A stretch of 10,950 nucleotides of DNA from assembly GCA_028684405.1 (NCBI GenBank), contig JAQUGA010000076.1:1-10950 (forward strand), read 5' to 3'. The notes below the pieces were generated by a model, which was given only the letters and a program-made list of their open reading frames with translations, did not search any database and was not told where the DNA came from. Shown in pieces: positions 1 to 7,224 of the stretch (position 1 is the stretch's first letter; each line of letters starts with the position of its first letter). The DNA is from Bacteroidales bacterium (GTDB taxonomy: Bacteria; Bacteroidota; Bacteroidia; Bacteroidales; WCHB1-69). The position numbers and the translations under genes were made by a program.

Positions 1-25
1 GCCTTTTTTTTAATATTAAATATTG
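1..25. terminator. Possible bidirectional terminator, cut by the left edge
   Basis: GCC followed by eight T (positions 4-11) begins the window, just past the stop codon of the minus-strand propeller gene. Read on the minus strand, this is an A-tract followed by GGC. That is how the near half of an A-tract/stem/T-tract bidirectional terminator would look if its stem lay mostly outside the window. An AT-only palindrome (AATATTAAATATT, 12-24) lies between it and the stop. Only three stem bases are visible, so the call is tentative. It would imply a convergent gene to the left. Confidence 0.25.
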
Positions 26-3010
26 CTATTTATTGATTAGCATTTTTGTAGAGAAGTTTAATTGAGAACCTCTAACGTTTACGATATACGTTCCTACAGA
101 TAAGTTCGAGATATCGATGCGTTCTTGATGTTGACCAATATTAAGGGTTCCTAAGTCAATATTATGAACCAAGGTGCCTTTTAGGTCAAATACGCGAATA
201 ACAACTCTTTCAGGGCTCAACAGTCCAAAAGAAACATTGGTGTAGTTGTTTGCAGGATTTGGGAACAATCTAACTTCTTGTGCCTTTCGAGTCGCTGTAT
301 TGTCTTGAATTGAAAGAACTTCTTGGTAGAAATTACTGTTGTAGAAAATTCCACGTCCGTGTGTTCCAACATAGATAAAACCTGAATTTGTAACACCTGG
401 GAACAAACTTAGTATTTCATTTCCATCTGGGTCAATTGCAATTCCAGTATCGGGTTGAGCAAAATTAGATTGTTGAGCAATCATGAAAACAGGTACGCGT
501 CCGCCAATTCCGTCATTAATCTCAGTCCATGTCGGGCTGGCAGCTGTGATATTATCTGTTGCAAATAAGCCAAACTCTGTACCAATGAAAACATATTTGC
601 TTTTGTTCATTTCAATTAATGCACTATATGCAGGAATCTTTGGCAAATTACCTTGTTTAGAATCAAAAGTAGGAGTGGCACTGGTTGCGTTGCTAGAGTA
701 TTGGATGTAGGAAGCATGGTTGCCAAAATTTCCTAAAGTAACAACTACTTTGTCGGGGTTATACCAATTTGCAGCTACTGAGGTTACTGTTCTTCCTGGG
801 TAGGATGCGATATTTGTAACTTCCAATTGATATTGACTGCTGGTAACGTCAAGGTGTAAGGAGTCAATATATGATTTTAAACCAGAGATGCGATATACAT
901 TGCCATTATATGTTCCAACAAATAAGTGGTCACCATCATAACATGACGACATGGAAGAAACGACTCCTCCAATATTAGCGATTTTAAACCATTGTGGAGT
1001 TGTTCCAAATATTAAAGCTCCACGAGTCATCCAAACTGCATTTTCAACTCCTAAGTAAAACTTAGATTGAGCTCTGTCTTGAACTCTAACAGAATCACCC
1101 ATTCTAAGGGTGTCTGATGGGTTTGGTAATGCAACATAATTTCTCAATGGGTATCTGTTGTTTTTACTTCTTGCACGGAATAATTCACCATTTGCATAAT
1201 CTTTGTCAGCAATAAATGTTACAGAATCTGGTGTATTAATATCATTAACGTTTTCCCAATGTAGTATAGGGGTTACAAAAGCTGCTTGAAAAGTGGTTTG
1301 TCCATTGTTATACATTCTTGCAGAGAAGAAACGATCAATGTTTTCAAAGTTATCGCCTTCATCGGGTGAGCGTCTACAATCACCAAAATATACAGTTGTA
1401 AATAATGCTTTAGGATTAATGATTGAAAAAGCAGAAAATCCACCATCACCCCCCGTTACACTTTTTGCATTCATCGGAGTATTTCCTTTTCTGCTGATGT
1501 ATTGTGTTCCGTTGTCTTGTGTTCCGCCCATTACACGATGGTCGTTTGCACAAGCAACAGCATAGAATTGTGTAATGTTTAAGTTGCGATTTAATGTATG
1601 GAAGGTGTTTGCACCATCAATAGTTTTAGATAAACCACCGTCAGATCCAATAAATAAGGTATTGGGTTCGGTTGGGTGGAATACGTATGCGTGATGGTCA
1701 GCGTGAACATAAAAGATATCATTGTCAGTACTTAAGTCAGAATCTGCATACCATAAAGATTTTTGAGTCCAAGAAAAAGGCATTGTAGGAGATATTTGTT
1801 TTCCCAACCATAAGTCGATGCCGCCAACAACTATTTTGGTGGGGTCATTTGGAAATACTGCAATAACATTATCATACCAACCTTGGTTATTGGGACCAAA
1901 AATGTCTAAATTAGGACTTCCGCCAGGTCCAATAACTCTAAATGTTTGTCCTCCATCGGAAGATTGATAAATATTGTATAGAGCTCCTGCCGTAGTTGCG
2001 CAGCTTAAATAAACGTAATTGTTGTCCGAAGGAGCAATGGCAATTTCAATGCGTCCCATGTCGCTTGGAAGAGGACCATTAGTTGTAGGAGTAAGGTTTA
2101 CAAAACTTTCAGGATTCCCGTCTTGTGAAACAAAAAGTCTGCCCGATCTTCCGCCACTTGAGGATACATATTGAGAATAGAATACTCTATTGTTGCTTCC
2201 GATTTTTACATCCGTACCATATCCTGTTAAGTTAACGCTACTTGCACCTGTAGTTTGTTTTGCGTTTTGCCAAGTAGCACCTTGGTCGTCGCTATATTTT
2301 AATCCCTTGCTGTTTGCTACCCACACACGTTCGCTATTTGGTGAACAAGCGATGCGATTAATGATACTCCATTCGATATTGTCATTGTATTGTGTAAATA
2401 CAGGAACGGTAGATGCTATCGGTGAAAAAGTTGAACCATCTGTAGATATGTACATTCCATTTCCAAGTTGCCCGGTGTTGAAATTTGTACCACCAGGTTG
2501 GGCTAAACCTTCACCTGTACCAACATATATAGTTCCATTTGGCGATTGTGCAATGGCCGACACGGCAAGGTTCTCAGAAATAGAGGTAATGCGATTCCAT
2601 GTGTTTCCTCCTGTATTGCTTACCCATAATCCACCAGAAACTCCGCCAATATAAATACGGTTTGGGTTGTCTTTGTCTATAAGTAAAGCTCTAACGCGAC
2701 CTGCAACGTTGTCTGGTCCCATTTCTAGCCATGAAATATTTAGGTTTTTTTGGTTCTTAATGGATGAAAAACGAACCATTTCATCTCTCGCTTTCAGAAT
2801 GTCTAGCAAACTAACAGTGCCCGTTTCGGGGTTGTTTCTAAGAATGGATAGCCATTGGTTAGCTCCTTTAATGCCAGGAGTGTGAATTTGGTCAAACACA
2901 GTACGAGCTTGATAGTGTTGTTTTTTATCGCCAAGGTTAGAAATGGCATAGAAAACAAAAGCTGTAGCAAAAACTGCCACTAGACTTAACATTAGTTTTT
3001 TACTTCTCAT
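26..3010 (-). CDS. Secreted Asp-box/sortilin-like beta-propeller protein with T9SS type A sorting domain
   Basis: This is a 994-residue exported protein. Residues 5-24 form a hydrophobic N-terminal signal segment after MRSKK, without a clear AxA cleavage site. Residues from about 95 to 890 look like a beta-propeller of the VPS10/sortilin or BNR-hydrolase kind. Asp-box-like turns are seen at 131-138 (SNTGGNTW), 189-195 (STDGSTF), 240-247 (SDDQGATW), 350-357 (SSDGGQTF) and 463-470. The segments HADHHAYVFHP (436-446) and GGTQDNGTQY (495-504) are typical of such propellers. Residues 912-994 are a T9SS C-terminal domain: VRLFPNPANN at 913, then a beta-sandwich ending GTYIVNVRG and FSTKMLINK. It should pass the inner membrane by Sec, cross the outer membrane by T9SS and be anchored or released. 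Its catalytic activity, if any, cannot be read here; related proteins are often annotated only as glycosyl hydrolases. The gene diverges from the Bat operon with no sign of functional linkage. The start is the first in-frame ATG and gives a sensible signal peptide. Confidence 0.9.
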   Translation of the reverse strand: MRSKKLMLSLVAVFATAFVFYAISNLGDKKQHYQARTVFDQIHTPGIKGANQWLSILRNNPETGTVSLLDILKARDEMVRFSSIKNQKNLNISWLEMGPDNVAGRVRALLIDKDNPNRIYIGGVSGGLWVSNTGGNTWNRITSISENLAVSAIAQSPNGTIYVGTGEGLAQPGGTNFNTGQLGNGMYISTDGSTFSPIASTVPVFTQYNDNIEWSIINRIACSPNSERVWVANSKGLKYSDDQGATWQNAKQTTGASSVNLTGYGTDVKIGSNNRVFYSQYVSSSGGRSGRLFVSQDGNPESFVNLTPTTNGPLPSDMGRIEIAIAPSDNNYVYLSCATTAGALYNIYQSSDGGQTFRVIGPGGSPNLDIFGPNNQGWYDNVIAVFPNDPTKIVVGGIDLWLGKQISPTMPFSWTQKSLWYADSDLSTDNDIFYVHADHHAYVFHPTEPNTLFIGSDGGLSKTIDGANTFHTLNRNLNITQFYAVACANDHRVMGGTQDNGTQYISRKGNTPMNAKSVTGGDGGFSAFSIINPKALFTTVYFGDCRRSPDEGDNFENIDRFFSARMYNNGQTTFQAAFVTPILHWENVNDINTPDSVTFIADKDYANGELFRARSKNNRYPLRNYVALPNPSDTLRMGDSVRVQDRAQSKFYLGVENAVWMTRGALIFGTTPQWFKIANIGGVVSSMSSCYDGDHLFVGTYNGNVYRISGLKSYIDSLHLDVTSSQYQLEVTNIASYPGRTVTSVAANWYNPDKVVVTLGNFGNHASYIQYSSNATSATPTFDSKQGNLPKIPAYSALIEMNKSKYVFIGTEFGLFATDNITAASPTWTEINDGIGGRVPVFMIAQQSNFAQPDTGIAIDPDGNEILSLFPGVTNSGFIYVGTHGRGIFYNSNFYQEVLSIQDNTATRKAQEVRLFPNPANNYTNVSFGLLSPERVVIRVFDLKGTLVHNIDLGTLNIGQHQERIDISNLSVGTYIVNVRGSQLNFSTKMLINK

Positions 3011-3337
3011 AATTTATTGATATTACTTATCTGTTTTTTTATATTTTAAAATGTCTTATTAATTAAACATCGTTCTTTTCAGGTTGCAAATTAAAGCATT
3101 AATACACAAAAATAAAAATAATTTGTCGTCTTTTAGCATAATTAAAATAATATTTATTTGTTAATATTTTATCTTGTTTGGGACATCTAAGATAATGCTT
3201 TGTAATACAGTGGTATGGGTGGTTTGATTAATGATTATTAACAGAAGGCTTAACTTTTTTTAACGACGTATTTGTTTGTCAAGGCTGAACATAAAATAAC
3301 TTTGTTCCTGCAAAATAATATAGATAAATCTAATTTT
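3011..3337. other. Divergent AT-rich intergenic region
   Basis: These 327 bp separate the minus-strand propeller gene from the rightward operon and should carry both promoters. No credible small gene, RNA gene or GC-rich hairpin is visible. The operon promoter is recognisable at its right end (3275-3304). On the minus strand only a lone TATTTTTG (3114-3107) resembles a -7 element. A short palindrome, TAATGATTATTA (3229-3240), could be an operator, but AT-rich DNA yields such matches by chance. Confidence 0.6.
3275..3304 (+). promoter_or_regulatory. Bacteroidota-type sigma-ABfr promoter of the Bat operon
   Basis: TTTG at 3275-3278 is followed, after 18 bp, by TAACTTTG at 3297-3304. This matches all fixed positions of the known Bacteroidota -7 element TAnnTTTG, with its -33 TTTG element at acceptable spacing. 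A second TTTG at 3271-3274 would give a 22 bp spacer. The start of transcription is expected a few bases after 3304, giving a leader of roughly 25-30 nt before the ATG at 3338. No Shine-Dalgarno is present in that leader, which is normal for this phylum. Confidence 0.75.
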
Positions 3338-4333
3338 ATGGAAACGTATTCGGATATTAAAGAATTTAATGAAGTTATTCAACGAGAGAGTGCTTTTGTT
3401 GATTTAATGACCCTCGAAATGAATAAAGTGATCGTTGGGCAAAAGCAAATGATTGAACGACTGCTGATTGGATTGTTGTCAAATGGACATATTTTACTGG
3501 AAGGAGTTCCTGGTTTAGCAAAAACATTGGCAATAAAATCTTTGGCTCAAACCATAAAAGCCGATTTTAGCAGAATTCAATTTACACCCGATTTACTTCC
3601 CGCCGACCTCGTTGGAACCATGATTTACAGCCAAAAAGAGGAAGAGTTTAAAGTAAAAAAAGGGCCCATCTTCTCCAATTTTATTTTGGCAGATGAAATC
3701 AATCGGGCTCCCGCAAAAGTGCAAAGTGCCCTGCTCGAAGCCATGCAGGAACGACAAGTAACAATTGGCGACCAAACCTATCCCTTGGTTGAACCGTTTT
3801 TAGTTTTGGCAACTCAAAATCCCATCGAACAAGAAGGTACATATCCTCTTCCCGAAGCTCAAATTGACCGCTTTATGCTAAAAGTAGTCATTGGATATCC
3901 TACCAAAGAGGAGGAGAAAATAATTTTACGTCAAAATTCAGGAGATAATCCAGAAAAAGTTGCTAGAGTGGTTAGTTCTGAAGATATTTTGAAAGCCCGT
4001 GACTTGGTTCGAAGAATATATCTTGACGAAAAAGTTGAAAATTATATTACCGATATCGTTTTTGCAACTCGTTACCCCGAAAAATACAGAATCGAAAAAT
4101 ATAAAAACATGATTAGTTTTGGGGCTTCCCCAAGAGCTAGTATCAATTTAGCATTGGCTTCAAAAGCGTATGCTTTTATCAAACGAAGAGGGTATGTTAT
4201 TCCTGAAGATGTCCGAGCGGTTGCATTTGATGTGATGAGACACAGAATCGGTTTGACCTACGAAGCAGAAGCTGAAAATATTACCACCAATGATATTATT
4301 AATGATATTCTGAATGTTGTTGAGGTGCCTTAA
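3338..4333 (+). CDS. moxR: MoxR-family AAA+ ATPase
   Basis: This 331-residue cytosolic AAA+ ATPase of the MoxR family is the usual first gene of Bat operons. Visible motifs are Walker A GVPGLAKT (56-63), Walker B ILADEINRA (116-124, DE at 119-120), sensor 1 in LATQNPIEQEGTYPL (N161), a probable arginine finger in QIDRF (R178) and sensor 2 in GASPRAS (R266). The length is normal for the family. MoxR proteins hydrolyse ATP as hexameric rings and work with VWA-domain partners in chaperone-like assembly or metal-insertion steps, and the VWA-type genes follow directly here. The frame stays open upstream to a TTG at 3272, but that codon overlaps the promoter and precedes the expected transcription start. 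The ATG at 3338 is therefore preferred, and conserved MoxR sequence begins soon after it. The next gene starts 11 bp downstream. Confidence 0.95.
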   Translation: METYSDIKEFNEVIQRESAFVDLMTLEMNKVIVGQKQMIERLLIGLLSNGHILLEGVPGLAKTLAIKSLAQTIKADFSRIQFTPDLLPADLVGTMIYSQKEEEFKVKKGPIFSNFILADEINRAPAKVQSALLEAMQERQVTIGDQTYPLVEPFLVLATQNPIEQEGTYPLPEAQIDRFMLKVVIGYPTKEEEKIILRQNSGDNPEKVARVVSSEDILKARDLVRRIYLDEKVENYITDIVFATRYPEKYRIEKYKNMISFGASPRASINLALASKAYAFIKRRGYVIPEDVRAVAFDVMRHRIGLTYEAEAENITTNDIINDILNVVEVP

Positions 4334-4344
4334 TATTAATCAAG

Positions 4345-5220
4345 ATGGAAGTTAAAGATGTCATAAGTAAGGTGCGGCGAATTGAAATAAAAGCACGCGG
4401 TTTGTCAAAGCAAGTTTTTGCTGGACAATATCATAGTGCTTTTAAAGGAAAAGGAATGGCTTTTTCGGAAGTTCGTGAATATCAGTATGGTGACGATGTT
4501 CGATCGGTCGACTGGAATGTGACGGCTCGTTACAATCATCCTTATGTTAAGATCTTTGAAGAAGAGCGAGAACTCACCGTGATGTTGCTTATTGATGTTA
4601 GCCAATCTAATTTTTTCGGAAGCTCATTGTCGTATAAATCGGACGTAATCCTCGAATTGGCTGGAGTTCTTTCCTTTTCGGCTATTTTCAACAACGATAA
4701 AGTTGGAGTGATTCTTTTTTCGGACATGATTGAAAAATATATTCCGCCCCAAAAAGGAAAATCTCATATTTTGAGAATTATCTCCGAATTAATTCGTTTT
4801 CAGCCACAAAATAGGAAAACGGACATTAAAGTGCCTTTGAAATTTTTGACCAATGTGATTAAAAAGAAATGTACGGCTTTTTTGATTTCCGATTTTCAAT
4901 CAGGTTCATACGAAGAAGCACTTCGGATATGTCGAAAACGACACGATTTAGTCGCCATTCGATTGATGGATAAACTGGAAAGAGAACTTCCAAATGTGGG
5001 CTTAATTCGTGCTTTCGATGTCGAAAAACAAGAAATTGGATGGATTGATACGGCTTCCGAAAAAGTTAGGAAGAAATACAAAGATCATTGGGAAAATTTT
5101 AGTGATAAAACATCCGATTTGTTCAAAAAAACGGGTACCGATGAAGTGCTGTTGGAAAATGGTGAGGACTATGTAAAACCATTGATTAAAATGTTTAAAA
5201 AAAGAGAAGCTAAATACTAG
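4345..5220 (+). CDS. DUF58 domain protein with VWA-like fold
   Basis: This 291-residue protein has no signal peptide and no membrane segment, so it should be cytosolic. The DUF58 signature is clear at residues 44-62 (REYQYGDDVRSVDWNVTAR). It is followed by a VWA-like core with a metal-site motif DVSQS at 84-88 and an ISDFQS strand/loop at 181-186 that probably supplies the further acidic ligand. DUF58 genes commonly sit beside moxR, and the pair is thought to act together: the AAA+ ring as motor, the VWA-like protein as adaptor. The gene lies 11 bp after moxR and 5 bp before the next gene, without a Shine-Dalgarno. The length suits a single-domain DUF58 protein; some relatives carry N-terminal membrane helices, which this one lacks. 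The biochemical role is inferred from the family. Confidence 0.92.
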   Translation: MEVKDVISKVRRIEIKARGLSKQVFAGQYHSAFKGKGMAFSEVREYQYGDDVRSVDWNVTARYNHPYVKIFEEERELTVMLLIDVSQSNFFGSSLSYKSDVILELAGVLSFSAIFNNDKVGVILFSDMIEKYIPPQKGKSHILRIISELIRFQPQNRKTDIKVPLKFLTNVIKKKCTAFLISDFQSGSYEEALRICRKRHDLVAIRLMDKLERELPNVGLIRAFDVEKQEIGWIDTASEKVRKKYKDHWENFSDKTSDLFKKTGTDEVLLENGEDYVKPLIKMFKKREAKY

Positions 5221-5225
5221 ATAGA

Positions 5226-6212
5226 ATGAGAAAAAAAACTATAATATTTTTTATTATAAACTTCCTTTTCATTTCATTTTCAGGGATTTATGCCCAGACT
5301 GTGAGTTTGGATACAAATCGTATGCGAATAGGCGAGCACAATGCACTGCATTTTAGCCTGGATGCATCGAAATGGAATGTCCAAAACATTGTTTGGCCCT
5401 CGCTTAATGAGATATTAACCGAGCATAAATTTGAAATTATTGAAATCGGAAATCAAGATACTGTTTTTGATGAAAAAAATAATATTTTAGCCTTAAATCA
5501 AAAAATTGTTTTTTCTGTGTTTGATTCCGGAAGGTACGTAATTCCTTCCATTGGAATTGCCGAAATGGGAGCGGATAGTAATGATTTTGTGGCGTTTACT
5601 GAAAGTATGATGCTGGAAGTTTTAACCATTCCAGTAGATACAACGCTTGCTTTTAAGGATATTAAAGGACCGATGAGGGAACCCATTCGTTTTTCCGAAG
5701 TTCTTCCTTATATATTAATGGTATTGCTGTTTTTCGCAATTATTGGTTTCGCATTTTATTTCTACAATAGATATAAAAAACAGAAACCGCTGTTCCGAAT
5801 GATGGAAAGAGAGACTTTGAAACCCCACGATTGGGCATTGTCGGAATTGACTAAAATTAAAAACAAAAAATTAAGTCAACAGGGACGGGTTAAAGATTTT
5901 TACGTTGAAATTACGGATGTACTACGCCGTTATTGGGAAGAAGAGTTTCAATTGGGTGCTTTAGAGATGACTAGTTCTGAAATACTATCAAAACTGAGAA
6001 GTGAAAAATTTGATTCGGAAATAATCGAATCTGTCTCTTTTGTTTTGTCCAATGCTGATTTAGCAAAATTCGCAAAGTCAACACCTTCGGATGCTGACAA
6101 TGAAAAATGTATGGAGTTTTCGTTTTCAATTGTTCGCAATTCTCACGATTTTATGTTGAGACTTCAGGAAATGAATAAGCAACAAAACGAGGAAGGAGGA
6201 GCCACAAAATGA
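5226..6212 (+). CDS. Small BatD-like membrane protein (signal peptide, periplasmic domain, one helix, cytoplasmic helical domain)
   Basis: The protein has 328 residues. Residues 1-23 are a signal peptide (MRKK, hydrophobic core, IYA before Gln24). Residues 24-158 form a predicted beta-rich periplasmic region, with DSGRYVIPSIGIAEM at 100-114 and LEVLTIPV at 130-137. Residues 159-180 are a membrane helix, followed by the basic stretch YNRYKKQK. Residues 200-328 form a cytoplasmic helical domain. From FYVEI (225) to AKFA (280-283) this domain aligns without gaps to the C-terminal domain of BatD in the same operon, with 10 identities in 59 positions and many conservative changes. The whole layout resembles a BatD cut down to one periplasmic unit. 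I cannot assign it to a named family with certainty; DUF4381, which occupies a similar place in proteobacterial MoxR operons, is a possible relative. It starts 5 bp after the DUF58 gene and overlaps batA by 4 bp (ATGA), so it is probably co-translated. Role inferred: membrane link between cytosolic MoxR/DUF58 and the VWA proteins. Confidence 0.82.
   Translation: MRKKTIIFFIINFLFISFSGIYAQTVSLDTNRMRIGEHNALHFSLDASKWNVQNIVWPSLNEILTEHKFEIIEIGNQDTVFDEKNNILALNQKIVFSVFDSGRYVIPSIGIAEMGADSNDFVAFTESMMLEVLTIPVDTTLAFKDIKGPMREPIRFSEVLPYILMVLLFFAIIGFAFYFYNRYKKQKPLFRMMERETLKPHDWALSELTKIKNKKLSQQGRVKDFYVEITDVLRRYWEEEFQLGALEMTSSEILSKLRSEKFDSEIIESVSFVLSNADLAKFAKSTPSDADNEKCMEFSFSIVRNSHDFMLRLQEMNKQQNEEGGATK
6194..6199 (+). 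promoter_or_regulatory. Shine-Dalgarno-like AGGAGG before batA
   Basis: AGGAGG lies 9 bp before the ATG at 6209, and a longer purine run (GAGGAAGGAGGA) surrounds it. None of the other operon starts has such a site, and the phylum generally does not depend on one. It falls in the last codons of the preceding gene (Glu-Glu-Gly-Gly), so it may be incidental. Together with the ATGA overlap it could raise batA translation. Confidence 0.3.
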
Positions 6213-7213
6213 TGATTTGGTTGAAAAATATAGAGTTTTTGTATCCTTCGGTGTTTTTCTTATTTATTCCGTTGGCTTTTTTGATTTTTTGGCATTTTTA
6301 TCGTGGAAAATCGGCTTTGCCGGTCTTTAAAATGTCATTAAACAATCGTTTATCAAAACTTCCTAAAACAAACAGAGTCCGACTTTATCCTTGGCTTTTT
6401 GGATTGAAAATAGTGGGAATAAGTTTTTTGATTTTTGCTATGGCTCGTCCGCAGTCGAAATTTAGCAAACGAAATGTATTTTCTGAAGGGATTGATATTG
6501 TCATTTCTTTGGATATTTCGGGCAGTATGTTGGCTGAAGATTTTAAGCCAAACCGATTAGAAGCTTCAAAAGAAGTGGCTAAAACGTTTATCAAAAATCG
6601 GTCGCAAGACCGAATTGGATTGGTGATTTTTAGTGGAGAATCGTTTACGCAATGTCCTTTAACCTCGGATCATCGGGTTTTATTTGGCTTGATTGACGAA
6701 GTAAAAACTGGAATGATTGAAGATGGAACTGCTATTGGAGATGGTTTGGGAACTGCAGTAAATCGTTTGCGATTCAGCAAAGCCAAAAGCAAAGTGATTA
6801 TTTTGCTAAGCGACGGGGTTAACAATATGGGATATATGGATCCTATTTCGGGAGCCGAAATTGCCAAAAAAATGGGCATTCGTGTCTATACCATTGGAGT
6901 TGGAAAAATGGGAAAAGCTCCATTTCCGTTCAAAACTCCCATGGGAATCCAATATCAGCAAGTTGATGTTGACATTGATGAACCTTTGATGAAAGAAATT
7001 TCCGAAATCACAGGTGGAAAATATTTTAGAGCTACAGATAATAAAAAAATGGAATCTATTTACGAAGAGATTGATGCACTTGAAAAAACCATTATTGATG
7101 TGATGGTTTACGATCGTCGTTCGGAAGAGTTTATGCCATTTTTATTGCTGGCTCTGTTCTTTTTGGGATTGGAATTTCTGTTGCGAAATACTGTGTTTAA
7201 ATCAATACCGTAA
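6209..7213 (+). CDS. batA: BatA: membrane-anchored VWA domain protein
   Basis: This 334-residue protein has three membrane helices (about 10-30, 61-79 and 308-326) and a VWA domain between the second and third. The metal-ion-dependent adhesion site is complete: DISGS at 102-106, Thr174 in EDGTAIGDG, and Asp202 in LLSDGVNN. The loop between helices 1 and 2 is strongly basic (YRGK to NRVR), so by the positive-inside rule it is cytoplasmic and the VWA domain faces the periplasm. ARPQ at 79-82, right after helix 2, is shared with BatB. The length, helix pattern and position before batB fit BatA. VWA domains bind protein partners through the chelated metal and here probably cooperate with MoxR. 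The start overlaps the previous stop by 4 bp; a second ATG follows at once (6212) and cannot be excluded. The gap to batB is 11 bp. Confidence 0.93.
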   Translation: MMIWLKNIEFLYPSVFFLFIPLAFLIFWHFYRGKSALPVFKMSLNNRLSKLPKTNRVRLYPWLFGLKIVGISFLIFAMARPQSKFSKRNVFSEGIDIVISLDISGSMLAEDFKPNRLEASKEVAKTFIKNRSQDRIGLVIFSGESFTQCPLTSDHRVLFGLIDEVKTGMIEDGTAIGDGLGTAVNRLRFSKAKSKVIILLSDGVNNMGYMDPISGAEIAKKMGIRVYTIGVGKMGKAPFPFKTPMGIQYQQVDVDIDEPLMKEISEITGGKYFRATDNKKMESIYEEIDALEKTIIDVMVYDRRSEEFMPFLLLALFFLGLEFLLRNTVFKSIP

Positions 7214-7224
7214 TTTTTTGAACT

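Noticed and set aside
2190..2654. 154-codon open frame on the plus strand inside the propeller gene
   Set aside because: It lies wholly antisense to a well-supported protein with domain motifs, and its translation shows no recognisable domain or biased composition of its own.
3107..3114. TATTTTTG on the minus strand as a -7 element for the propeller gene
   Set aside because: It matches TAnnTTTG, but no TTTG or TTG lies at 17-23 bp upstream, and such matches are expected by chance in DNA this AT-rich.
3229..3240. Palindrome TAATGATTATTA as an operator
   Set aside because: It is short, imperfect and made of A/T; no second copy or regulator gene is nearby.
3272..3337. TTG start adding 22 residues to MoxR
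   Set aside because: It overlaps the -33 element and lies before the predicted transcription start; the added residues do not look like MoxR.
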